From: JACVRW01 sp035705985
GTDB lineage: Bacteria; Actinomycetota; Thermoleophilia; Solirubrobacterales; Thermoleophilaceae
Direction of reading: 5' to 3'
NCBI GenBank assembly: GCA_035705985.1
Contig: DASSVP010000018.1
Location: 1 to 15,664, forward strand
Length of the DNA: 15,664 nt
In this document: piece after piece, positions 1 to 6,045 of the stretch
How positions within the stretch are numbered: position 1 is the stretch's first letter
Layout of the letters: each line of letters begins with the position of its first letter
The notes under the pieces: model-generated
The model's database searches: none
The model's input: only the letters and a program-made list of their open reading frames with translations
What the model was told of the DNA's origin: nothing
Program-made: the position numbers and the translations under genes

Positions 1-231
1 GCCGGTCTTCGGCTTCGCGCCCGCTCCCGCCGCCGCCCGGCCGGGCTTCGCGCTCTTGCGCGGCGCCTTCGGCTTCCCGGCCGGCGTGGCCGCCGGCGTC
101 CCGCTCCGCTCCGCCTTGGCGGCCGCGCGGCTCGCCGCGCCGGCGGGCCTTCCGCCCGAACCCCGCTTCGCGCTCCGCTTTCCGGGGCGCGAGTTGGGCA
201 GGTTTCCGAGCACGCCTCCGTCGTCCGTCAT
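1..231 (-). CDS. Basic Ala/Lys/Arg-rich protein, N-terminal part (cut by window edge)
   Basis: An open frame runs on the minus strand from ATG at 231-229 to the left edge. It gives 77 codons with no stop, so this is only the N-terminus. The protein begins MTDDGGVLGNLPNSRPGKRS and continues as a low-complexity stretch rich in Ala, Lys, Arg, Gly and Pro (for example KPKAPRKSAKPGRAAAGAG). This is probably a disordered, positively charged segment. I have an impression of similar starts (MTDDGGVLGNLP) in hypothetical proteins of Thermoleophilia, but I cannot verify it here. No Shine-Dalgarno sequence precedes the ATG. Instead TAGAAT sits 8 nt upstream, which fits a leaderless transcript. The gene is divergent from rpoD. 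Function unknown; a membrane or DNA-associated domain could lie beyond the edge. Confidence 0.7.
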   Translation of the reverse strand, partial: MTDDGGVLGNLPNSRPGKRSAKRGSGGRPAGAASRAAAKAERSGTPAATPAGKPKAPRKSAKPGRAAAGAGAKPKTG

Positions 232-239
232 GGCAGGGG

Positions 240-245
240 ATTCTA
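240..245 (-). promoter_or_regulatory. -10 element (TAGAAT) of the left-edge gene, leaderless type
   Basis: On the minus strand TAGAAT (245-240) is followed by 8 nt and then the ATG at 231. Transcription would start at or within a base or two of the start codon. The same hexamer and spacing precede the HxlR gene at 3902. No convincing -35 element was seen. Confidence 0.5.
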
Positions 246-313
246 GAGGTGCCCGTCCTGGGTACAGCCCACCTGTGACCGCCGTCGATAGATTCGGGTA
301 AGGATCAACTGGT

Positions 314-327
314 TGACTGGCTAGTCA
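314..327. promoter_or_regulatory. Perfect palindrome TGACT-N4-AGTCA in the rpoD divergent region
   Basis: Arms TGACT (314-318) and AGTCA (323-327) are exact reverse complements around GGCT. The site lies between two divergent genes and about 24 nt upstream of the proposed rpoD -35 element, so a dimeric regulator could bind here. The short arms mean chance is possible. Confidence 0.25.
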
Positions 328-350
328 GCGGGAATTCCGCTTGGGGCCGC

Positions 351-378
351 TTGACTTCACTATCTGTAGCGTTACTGT
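351..378 (+). promoter_or_regulatory. Candidate rpoD promoter (TTGACT-N16-TACTGT)
   Basis: TTGACT at 351-356 matches five of six bases of the housekeeping -35 consensus. TACTGT at 373-378 fits the TANNNT -10 pattern, with a 16-bp spacer. This would give an untranslated leader of about 60 nt before the rpoD start at 445. Further TTGAC copies at 313 and 378 have no obvious -10 partner. Confidence 0.4.
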
Positions 379-444
379 TGACAACGACTTATCGAAAGGG
401 CCCGGCGCCCTCATGCCTGGCCCTGCGCGCCGTTAAGGAAGAGG

Positions 445-1539
445 ATGTCTGTAGCCGATCTGCAAGAGCTTGAGGAGGTAAAGCTCCTCGTCGTCAAGGG
501 TCAGGCGACCGGTGTCCTGACGTACGCCGAGGTGGCCACCGCTCTCAGCGAGGTGGAGCTCGACGAGGGCGACATCGAGGAGCTCCATGGCTACTTCGAG
601 AAGTCCGAGATCGAGCTCGTAGAGGACGATCCGACCCACTCGGCGCCCGAGGTCGAGCGTGCCGTCGATCGCCGCAGCCGGCGCAAGAAGGCCACGATCG
701 ACCTCAAGCCGGACATGACGACCGACTCCCTTCAGCTCTTCCTGAAGGACATCGGCAAGGTCCGCCTGCTCACGGCGCAGGAGGAGGTCGACCTCGCCAA
801 GCGCATCGAGCGCGGCGACCTCGACGCGAAGCAGAAGATGGTCGAGTCGAACCTGCGGCTGGTCGTCTCGATAGCCAAGAACTACCGGAACCAGGGCCTG
901 CCGTTCCTGGACCTGATCCAGGAGGGCACGCTCGGCCTCGTCCGCGCCGCTGAGAAGTTCGACTACCGCAAGGGCTTCAAGTTCTCGACCTACGCCACCT
1001 GGTGGATCCGCCAGGCGATCGCCCGCGCGCTCGCGGACAAGGCGCGCACGATCCGCATCCCGGTGCACGTCGTCGAGAAGCTCAACAAGATCGGCCGGGC
1101 GGAGCGCAAGCTCGTCACCGAGCTCGGCCGCGAGCCCACCCCCGAGGAGATCGCCGAGCACACGGGGATCGAGCCGGAGGAGGTCGAGTCCATCAAGCGC
1201 TCGGCCCAGGCCCCGGTCTCGCTCGAGAAGCCGGTCGGCGACGAGGAGGAGTCCGAGTTCGGCCAGTTCATCGCCGACGAGCGCGCCGAGTCGCCCTACG
1301 AGCGTGCCGCCGAGATCCTCACCAAGGAGGCGCTCCGCGAGGCGCTCGAGAACCTCTCCTACCGCGAGCGCCGCGTCCTCGAGCTGCGCTACGGGCTCGG
1401 CGGCGAGCACCCGCGGACGCTCGACGAGGTGGGCCGCACCTTCAACGTAACCCGCGAGCGCATCCGCCAGATCGAGAACCAGTCGCTTAAGAAGCTTCAG
1501 TCGCTTGCCGAGGCGCAGAAGCTGCGCGACGTCGCGTAG
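445..1539 (+). CDS. rpoD: Primary sigma-70 factor RpoD/SigA
   Basis: This 364-residue protein is the housekeeping sigma factor that directs RNA polymerase to -10/-35 promoters. A short acidic region 1.1-like segment covers residues 1-80. Region 1.2 begins with the stretch at 91-124 (TTDSLQLFLKDIG). Region 2 (about 128-207) contains NLRLVVSIAKNY, the core-binding segment DLIQEGTLGLVRAAEKFDY, and the -10 melting helix YATWWIRQAIARA at 183-195. Region 3 spans about 208-285. Region 4 (about 296-352) has the -35-binding helix-turn-helix with VTRERIRQIE. All regions are complete, and the full region 1.2-4 set with these signatures marks a primary sigma rather than an ECF type. ATG at 445 is preceded by the purine-rich site AAGGAAGAGG (435-444). 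A hairpin about 55 nt after the stop may terminate it. Confidence 0.97.
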   Translation: MSVADLQELEEVKLLVVKGQATGVLTYAEVATALSEVELDEGDIEELHGYFEKSEIELVEDDPTHSAPEVERAVDRRSRRKKATIDLKPDMTTDSLQLFLKDIGKVRLLTAQEEVDLAKRIERGDLDAKQKMVESNLRLVVSIAKNYRNQGLPFLDLIQEGTLGLVRAAEKFDYRKGFKFSTYATWWIRQAIARALADKARTIRIPVHVVEKLNKIGRAERKLVTELGREPTPEEIAEHTGIEPEEVESIKRSAQAPVSLEKPVGDEEESEFGQFIADERAESPYERAAEILTKEALREALENLSYRERRVLELRYGLGGEHPRTLDEVGRTFNVTRERIRQIENQSLKKLQSLAEAQKLRDVA

Positions 1540-1852
1540 GCGCGTTCTCGACGGCCGCCGGTCCTCCGCCCACGCCTTTCCGCATAGCCGCGTACCGCAG
1601 CGGTGAGGGCTGCGGCGGTCTAGAAGGCGCATCTCGATCCCTCGTCCGAGGGGGCGTGCCGACTTCTCGGTGTATCTGAGGGCCTATCCGGCGAGCCCCG
1701 ACTCGGTCGGGCCGAGAGCGCACTTTTCGACCGAACCCCTCGCTGTCCGTCGTTCGCCCGCGGGGCCGGCCGCGGCCGGAACAGCGCGAAAAGGCTCGTC
1801 CAAAACCGCCCTCAGCCCTCAAGGCGTCCGCCGGAAAGCCGATGCAAACACC
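1540..1852. other. 313-bp gap between rpoD and pilT: hairpins, no gene seen
   Basis: No credible gene was found on either strand. The frame open upstream of pilT from a GTG at 1670 has a composition unlike PilT. Besides the rpoD hairpin there is CCCTC-GTCC-GAGGG at 1639-1652 and CCCGAC-TCG-GTCGGG at 1697-1711, both perfect stems. A pilT promoter and perhaps a structured leader should lie here, but no clear -10/-35 pair and no known riboswitch core were recognised. Confidence 0.5.
1595..1615 (+). terminator. Hairpin downstream of rpoD, candidate terminator
   Basis: CCGCAGC (1595-1601) and GCTGCGG (1609-1615) form a perfect 7-bp stem with a 7-nt loop, 55 nt after the rpoD stop. No T-tract follows, which is common among GC-rich actinobacterial terminators, so the call is tentative. 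Confidence 0.4.
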
Positions 1853-3037
1853 ATGTTCGACGTCGACGCTGCCCTCATGACGGTCATCGAGGAGGAGGCT
1901 TCGGACCTCCACCTCAAGGTCCCGTCAAAGCCCATGGTCCGCCGCCACGGAAAGCTCGTCCCGCTCGAGGGGTACGAGAAGCTCCGCCCCGAGGACACCG
2001 AGGCCACGCTCTTCCACATGCTCACGGACGAGGCGAAGCTCGAGTCGTTCCGGAACGAGCGCGAGGTCGACTTCTCGTACTCGGTGCCGGGCGTCGCGCG
2101 GTTTCGCGTCAACGCGTTCGTGCAGCGCGGGACGATCTCGCTCGTCTGCCGCGCGATCCCGTTCCAGATCAAGACGGTCGACGAGCTGCTTCTCCCGCCT
2201 GTGATCTCCGAGATCGCCGACGAGGAGCGCGGGCTGATCCTCCTCACCGGTACGACCGGCTCGGGTAAGTCCACGACGCTCGCGTCGATGATCAACCACA
2301 TCAACCTGAGCTACGAGAAGCACATCGTCACGATCGAGGACCCGGTCGAATTCCTGCACAGCGACAAGTCGTCGATCATCAACCAGCGCGAGGTCGGCGA
2401 GGACACCGCCTCGTTCGCCCGCGCGCTTCGCCGCGTGCTGCGCCAGGACCCGGACGTGATCCTGGTCGGCGAGATGCGCGACGAGGAGACCGTCCGCACC
2501 GCACTCTCCGCGGCGGAGACCGGCCACCTCGTGCTCTCGACGATCCATACCGTGGACGCCGCGGAGTCCGTGAACCGCATCATCGACTTCTTCCCGCAGG
2601 CCGAGCAGCGCCAGGCACGCGCCATGCTCGCCGGCACGCTGAAGGCCGTGATCTCCCAGCGGCTTGTGCCCACGCCGGACGGGGACGGCCGCGTCGCCAC
2701 CTGCGAGATCCTGCGGATGACCGGCCGCGTGCGCGACATGATCATGAACCCGGAGGAGACCGGCAAGCTGCCGGAGGTCATCTCAGAGGGCGCCTACTAC
2801 GGCATGCAGACCTTCGACCAGGCGCTGCTCTACCACGTGCAGCACGGCCGGGTCTCCATGGACGACGCTCTGAAGGCCGCCACGCACCCGCACGACTTCA
2901 AGCTGCTCGTGGCCTCGGATGGGCAGCGAAGCACGTCGGTCGAGAGCGTCCTGCCGGACGACGCGCCCGAGGAGCCCGCGGGCGTCGGGGCGACGAACGG
3001 CGCCGAGCCGAGCGCCGGCGGCATGCCGGGCGCGTAA
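1853..3037 (+). CDS. pilT: Type IV pilus retraction ATPase PilT
   Basis: This 394-residue hexameric ATPase of the PilT family drives depolymerisation of type IV pili for twitching motility or DNA uptake. The N-terminal PAS-like domain carries EEEASDLHLKVPSKPMVR (13-30), the usual PilT opening. The RecA-like domain has Walker A GTTGSGKST (133-141), the Asp box IVTIEDPVEF (158-167), Walker B DVILVGEMRD (201-210) and the His box GHLVLSTIHT (224-233). All are intact. The last 35 residues (about 360-394) are Ala/Gly/Pro-rich and probably disordered. The start is ATG 1853 because homology to PilT begins there. The frame stays open to GTG 1670, but that stretch is not PilT-like. The Shine-Dalgarno site is weak (GGAAAG, 14 nt upstream). 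No pilB, pilC or pilin gene is in the window. The AIM24 gene follows after 78 bp. Confidence 0.93.
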   Translation: MFDVDAALMTVIEEEASDLHLKVPSKPMVRRHGKLVPLEGYEKLRPEDTEATLFHMLTDEAKLESFRNEREVDFSYSVPGVARFRVNAFVQRGTISLVCRAIPFQIKTVDELLLPPVISEIADEERGLILLTGTTGSGKSTTLASMINHINLSYEKHIVTIEDPVEFLHSDKSSIINQREVGEDTASFARALRRVLRQDPDVILVGEMRDEETVRTALSAAETGHLVLSTIHTVDAAESVNRIIDFFPQAEQRQARAMLAGTLKAVISQRLVPTPDGDGRVATCEILRMTGRVRDMIMNPEETGKLPEVISEGAYYGMQTFDQALLYHVQHGRVSMDDALKAATHPHDFKLLVASDGQRSTSVESVLPDDAPEEPAGVGATNGAEPSAGGMPGA

Positions 3038-3105
3038 TCCGCGGCGCTCGATCCCCACACCGCACCATCCGGGGTACCGTGTGCCCTGCGAAGACCCCAC
3101 GACTT

Positions 3106-3111
3106 AGGAGG
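3106..3111 (+). promoter_or_regulatory. Strong ribosome binding site that fixes a GTG start
   Basis: AGGAGG at 3106-3111 lies 4 nt before GTG 3116. It is the clearest Shine-Dalgarno site in the window with such close spacing, and it supports the GTG as the start of the AIM24-family protein. Confidence 0.7.
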
Positions 3112-3115
3112 CCCG

Positions 3116-3826
3116 GTGCAGAGCACCCTCGGTGAGTTCCAGGAGACGCAGTCCCAGCAGCCGTTCGCGCTCCAGAACTCGAAGCTGTTGAAGGTTAGCC
3201 TCGACCAGGTGACGATCCAGGCCAAGGCCGGGTCGATGGTCGCCTACCAGGGCGACGTGTCGTTCGAGCACGCCGGATCGGGCGGCCTCAGTCGCATGGT
3301 GAAGAAGGCGGTCTCGGGCGAGGGCACGACCCTCATGAAGATGTCCGGCACCGGCGAGGTCTTCCTCGCGGACACCGCGCAGGACATCCACCTGATCTAC
3401 CTCGAGAACGACGCCATCACCGTCAACGGCTCGAACCTGCTGGCATTCGACGCGGGCATCGACTGGGACATCAAGCGCGTCGAGGGTGCGTCCGGGATGA
3501 TGGGCGGCGGCCTCTTCAACACTGCGCTCCAGGGCACCGGCTGGGTGGCGATCATCTCCGACGGCCCGCCCGTGCTGCTGAACACCGGCGACGCGCCCAC
3601 CTTCGCGGACCCGCAGGCCGCGATCACCTGGGCGTCGAGCGTCCAGACCGGGATCAAGACGGACATCAAGCTGAAGAACTTCATCGGCCGGGGCTCCGGC
3701 GAGTCCGTGCAGATGTCGTTCTCGGGCGCGGGCTGGGTGCTCGTGCAGCCGAGCGAGGGCCGCGTGACGCCGACGCCCGCCGGCGGCGGGGGCGGTGGCG
3801 GCCTCCTGGGCCAGCTCAGCGGCTAA
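3116..3826 (+). CDS. AIM24 family protein
   Basis: A 236-residue protein of the AIM24 family (Pfam PF01987; named after a yeast mitochondrial inner-membrane protein). The biochemical role of bacterial members is not established. The sequence is a run of beta strands and glycines with family-like segments: the opening FALQNSKLLKVSLD (17-30), the segment KAGSMVAYQGDVSF (37-50), GTGEVFLAD (78-86), and GTGWVAIISDG (140-150) in the second half. The tail has seven consecutive glycines (223-229) followed by LLGQLSG, like a flexible linker with a small hydrophobic end. There is no signal peptide. The start is GTG with a strong AGGAGG. It sits 78 bp after pilT on the same strand, so co-transcription is possible but unproven. 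Family assignment is confident; function is not. Confidence 0.88.
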   Translation: MQSTLGEFQETQSQQPFALQNSKLLKVSLDQVTIQAKAGSMVAYQGDVSFEHAGSGGLSRMVKKAVSGEGTTLMKMSGTGEVFLADTAQDIHLIYLENDAITVNGSNLLAFDAGIDWDIKRVEGASGMMGGGLFNTALQGTGWVAIISDGPPVLLNTGDAPTFADPQAAITWASSVQTGIKTDIKLKNFIGRGSGESVQMSFSGAGWVLVQPSEGRVTPTPAGGGGGGGLLGQLSG

Positions 3827-3833
3827 GGGCATC

Positions 3834-3871
3834 GCTGCGCACCGGGCACCGCCCGGGTGCCTGCGCAGGGC
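3834..3871. repeat. Hairpin repeat element, copy 1 (upstream of the HxlR gene)
   Basis: It starts 8 nt after the AIM24 stop. CTGCGCA (3835-3841) pairs with TGCGCAG (3862-3868), and inside it GGCACC (3845-3850) pairs with GGTGCC (3856-3861), leaving a 3-nt bulge. The first 23 bases are identical to copy 2 at 4288. It could act as the AIM24 terminator. Confidence 0.7.
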
Positions 3872-3877
3872 GCTAAC

Positions 3878-3894
3878 ACTTCATTCTCTGAAGT
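3878..3894. promoter_or_regulatory. Palindromic operator candidate of the HxlR gene
   Basis: ACTTCA (3878-3883) and TGAAGT (3889-3894) are exact reverse complements separated by 5 nt. The site covers the expected -35 position of the downstream promoter, so binding of a dimeric winged-helix repressor would block transcription. Autoregulation by the adjacent HxlR protein is inferred. Confidence 0.5.
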
Positions 3895-3901
3895 CTTGCT
3901 A

Positions 3902-3907
3902 TAGAAT
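3902..3907 (+). promoter_or_regulatory. -10 element (TAGAAT) of the HxlR gene, leaderless type
   Basis: TAGAAT, within the A/T-rich stretch TATAGAAT (3900-3907), is followed by 8 nt and ATG 3916. There is no Shine-Dalgarno site in between. This predicts a leaderless mRNA. Confidence 0.55.
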
Positions 3908-3915
3908 CGGCCTTC

Positions 3916-4263
3916 ATGGCCGATCCGTCCTGCCCTGTCTGTGCAACCGCGGACATCATCTGCGGCAAGTGGACGATCCTCGTGATCCGCGATCTCGCGG
4001 AGGGCCGCATCCGCTTCTGCGAGCTGGAGCGCTCGCTCTCGGGGATCAGCCCCCGCACGCTCTCGCTGCGTCTGCGGGCGCTCGAGGAACAGGGGATCGT
4101 CGAGCGGCACACCTTCCCCGAGGTGCCGCCGCGCGTGGAGTACTCGCTGACGCAGAAGGGCGAGGCGCTCCTGCCGCTGATCGAGGACATGCGCCGTTAC
4201 GGCCGCGAGTACCTCGGCGTGGACGATTGCGCGGTCACCCCCGCCGAGCCCGTAGCCGCCTAG
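3916..4263 (+). CDS. HxlR-family winged helix-turn-helix regulator
   Basis: A 115-residue transcription factor of the HxlR (DUF24) family, a MarR-like group that binds palindromic operators as dimers and often responds to reactive carbonyls, quinones or oxidants. Family signatures are CGKWTILVIRDLAEG (16-30), RFCELERSLSGISPRTLSLR (33-52), LRALEEQGIVERH (53-65) and the wing PEVPPRVEYSLTQKGEALLP (68-87). Cys6 stands where YodB-type regulators carry their redox-sensing cysteine. A second cysteine follows at position 9 (CPVC), with others at 16, 37 and 107, so thiol sensing is plausible. The short C-terminal tail is Ala/Pro-rich. The gene appears to be leaderless and monocistronic, with its own palindrome at 3878-3894. 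The controlled enzyme, if different from itself, is not obvious in the window. Confidence 0.92.
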   Translation: MADPSCPVCATADIICGKWTILVIRDLAEGRIRFCELERSLSGISPRTLSLRLRALEEQGIVERHTFPEVPPRVEYSLTQKGEALLPLIEDMRRYGREYLGVDDCAVTPAEPVAA

Positions 4264-4287
4264 CTGTAGCTCCTAGCGGACGGCACC

Positions 4288-4324
4288 GCTGCGCACCGGG
4301 CACCGCCCGGTGCTTGCGCAGGAC
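4288..4324. repeat. Hairpin repeat element, copy 2 (downstream of the HxlR gene)
   Basis: It lies 24 nt after the HxlR stop. GCACCGGGC (4293-4301) and GCCCGGTGC (4305-4313) form a perfect 9-bp stem with a 3-nt loop. CTGCGCA at 4289-4295 and TGCGCAG at 4315-4321 are also present, as in copy 1, giving an alternative pairing. The element differs from copy 1 by one missing G and two substitutions. It may terminate the HxlR transcript. Confidence 0.7.
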
Positions 4325-4362
4325 CGGCAGGACACTCACCCGGCGCGCCGAAACCGCGTCGC

Positions 4363-5928
4363 ATGCGAAACCGTGCTCTCCATGACGCGCTGCGGGACTT
4401 CGCGCTGGAGGCCGCGGCGCTGCTCACCGAGGACCTGAAGGCCGGCGCGGAGGTCGAGTTCGACGTCGTCGACGAAGGTGGCGGCCGCGGGCCCGCCCTC
4501 TACCGCTACGAGCCGCGCACCGGCGCCTTCATCGACGAGCGCTGGCCGCGGCTGCGCGAGCTGCCCGCCTGCGAGCGCGCCTGCGCCGAGCTGGGCGCCG
4601 GCGCCTCCGCCTGGCTGCGCGTCAACGGCCTTGGCGGCGAGCAGGCCGAGCCGGCGCTGCGCGCCATGCTCGAGCGGTTGTACGAGGACGCGACCAGCTT
4701 CGGCTTCCCCGAGGAGCGCTTCGACCGCGTCTACCGCGAGGTCGAGCTGACCCTGTACCGCGACGCCGTCCGGGCGCGCGTGATCGCGCCCGTGAGGGGG
4801 GCGTGGATGGAGGCGGCGCGCGTGGAGCTCGGCGACGGGCTCTCGATCGTGCGCGGCGACCGCTTCGACGGACCCCACGAGCGCTCGGACCTCCTCTGCG
4901 TTCTCGAGCGCGACGTGCCGGCGGACGACCCGATTCCGGCCGGCGAGGCCGCCGGCCGCTTTGCCGAGGTGGTCACGGCGCTGCGGCTGTGGGCGCCCGG
5001 CGGCATCGCGCTCGGCGCGCCCGGCTGGCGGCAGACCGACCAGGGCCGCTGGCAGCCGGTGGGGATCGGCTCCGGCGCGCCTCCCCGCGGCGGCGAATGG
5101 ATGCTTCCGGCCGCCGAGGAGCAGGCCTTCCGCGAGTTCTTCACCGCGATCGCGGGAGCGCGGCCGCCCGAGACGGTCGCCTGGGCGCTGCACCGCTTCG
5201 AGATGGGGTGCGAGCGGGCGGGTGACGGCGAGGCGCTGTCCGACTACCTGCTCGCGCTGCGCGCCCTGCTCGACGCGACCAGCGACACCGGCCAGGCGGC
5301 CCTCGGGCTGCGCCTCGCCGCGCTGTGCGCGGAGGAGGGGACGCGCCACGAGGTGCAGAGCCGGCTCGAGGCCGCCCTTGCGCTCGAGCGGTTCGTGATG
5401 GGACGCGCGCTGGCGCTCCCGCCGGGCGCCTCGTCCCCGAGCGAGCTGGTGGCCGAGGTGGAGAGCCACGTGAGGGCGCTGCTCCGCGACGTGCTCTGCG
5501 GCTACCTCGACGCCGACCTGAAGGCGGTGGCCGACGAGATCCTCGTCGACGAGCAGCGGCTCGAGCCCGAGCCGGAGGCCGACCGCGTGCCGGAGCCCTA
5601 CGAGCCGGAGCCCTACGCCGAGATCGAGGCGCGCGACCTGCGCCGGCAGCCGCTCGCCCACGAGGCGCCTCAGGCGCAGCCTCCGCGCTTCGAGCGCGCT
5701 CCGGAGCCGGAGCAGGTCACCTTCGAGCCCGAGCTCGAGTACGACTACGACCCCGCGCCGCGGTACGAGGACGAGTTCGAGACCGAGCCGGACACCGCGG
5801 AGATGGAGCCCGTAACGGTCGCCCCATCGACCGTCGCCCCGGAGCCCCTGCAGCACGAGCTCGACGGCGTGACCCCGTCGGCCGACTGGGGCTGGGACGA
5901 CCCCGAGGACTTCTCGGCGCCGGTCTAA
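4363..5928 (+). CDS. Uncharacterised protein with acidic Pro/Glu-rich tail, possible degenerate HEPN-like domain
   Basis: A 521-residue protein I do not recognise with confidence. Residues 1-270 look globular with mixed alpha/beta composition (for example VEFDVVDEGG at 31-40). Residues 285-395 are strongly helical, with SDYLLALRALLDATSD (293-308), a long middle helix and RFVMGRAL (343-350). This arrangement recalls Apea-type HEPN domains, but the RxxxxH-like catalytic histidine is absent, so any HEPN fold would be non-catalytic. Residues 396-521 are an acidic tail rich in Pro, Glu, Asp and Tyr, with repeats such as EPYEPEPY. There is no signal peptide or membrane segment. ATG 4363 has neither a Shine-Dalgarno site nor a TANNNT upstream, so the start is uncertain. 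It converges with the ArsA operon. Confidence 0.75.
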   Translation: MRNRALHDALRDFALEAAALLTEDLKAGAEVEFDVVDEGGGRGPALYRYEPRTGAFIDERWPRLRELPACERACAELGAGASAWLRVNGLGGEQAEPALRAMLERLYEDATSFGFPEERFDRVYREVELTLYRDAVRARVIAPVRGAWMEAARVELGDGLSIVRGDRFDGPHERSDLLCVLERDVPADDPIPAGEAAGRFAEVVTALRLWAPGGIALGAPGWRQTDQGRWQPVGIGSGAPPRGGEWMLPAAEEQAFREFFTAIAGARPPETVAWALHRFEMGCERAGDGEALSDYLLALRALLDATSDTGQAALGLRLAALCAEEGTRHEVQSRLEAALALERFVMGRALALPPGASSPSELVAEVESHVRALLRDVLCGYLDADLKAVADEILVDEQRLEPEPEADRVPEPYEPEPYAEIEARDLRRQPLAHEAPQAQPPRFERAPEPEQVTFEPELEYDYDPAPRYEDEFETEPDTAEMEPVTVAPSTVAPEPLQHELDGVTPSADWGWDDPEDFSAPV

Positions 5929-5980
5929 CCACTAACCAGCGCGCGCCTGGGCCGCAGCCGCCGAAGGCGCCCACGCCCTT

Positions 5981-6000
5981 GCGGCCGACGGCCCGGCCGC
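5981..6000 (+). terminator. Hairpin between convergent genes, candidate terminator of the 521-aa protein gene
   Basis: GCGGCC (5981-5986) and GGCCGC (5995-6000) form a 6-bp stem with an 8-nt loop, 53 nt after the stop. There is no T-tract. Weak support on its own, but the position between convergent genes fits. Confidence 0.3.
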
Positions 6001-6024
6001 CATGCGGATGCGAAACGGGAATGG

Positions 6025-6044
6025 AAAACGCCCAACCCCGGGCG
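6025..6044 (-). terminator. Intrinsic terminator of the ArsA operon
   Basis: Reading the minus strand, one base after the stop codon CGCCC (6044-6040) and GGGCG (6033-6029) form a stem around a 6-nt loop. TTTT (6028-6025) follows directly. The stem plus T-tract makes it the best intrinsic terminator in the window. Confidence 0.65.
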
Positions 6045-6045
6045 C

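Noticed and set aside
433..1632. Minus-strand open frame of 399 codons opposite rpoD
   Set aside because: Leu/Asp/Arg-rich mirror of the sigma factor gene; no independent protein signature.
1670..1852. Upstream start for pilT at GTG 1670
   Set aside because: The added 61 residues are not PilT-like and cover hairpins. PilT homology begins at ATG 1853.
1540..1852. Cyclic-di-GMP riboswitch in the pilT leader
   Set aside because: I looked for the GEMM core and its conserved loops and found no match; the hairpins present are simple.
4336..5856. Minus-strand open frame of 506 codons opposite the 521-aa protein
   Set aside because: The plus-strand frame has a balanced composition, a defined helical region and an acidic tail. 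The minus frame is repetitive Arg/Gly/Leu sequence typical of a shadow.
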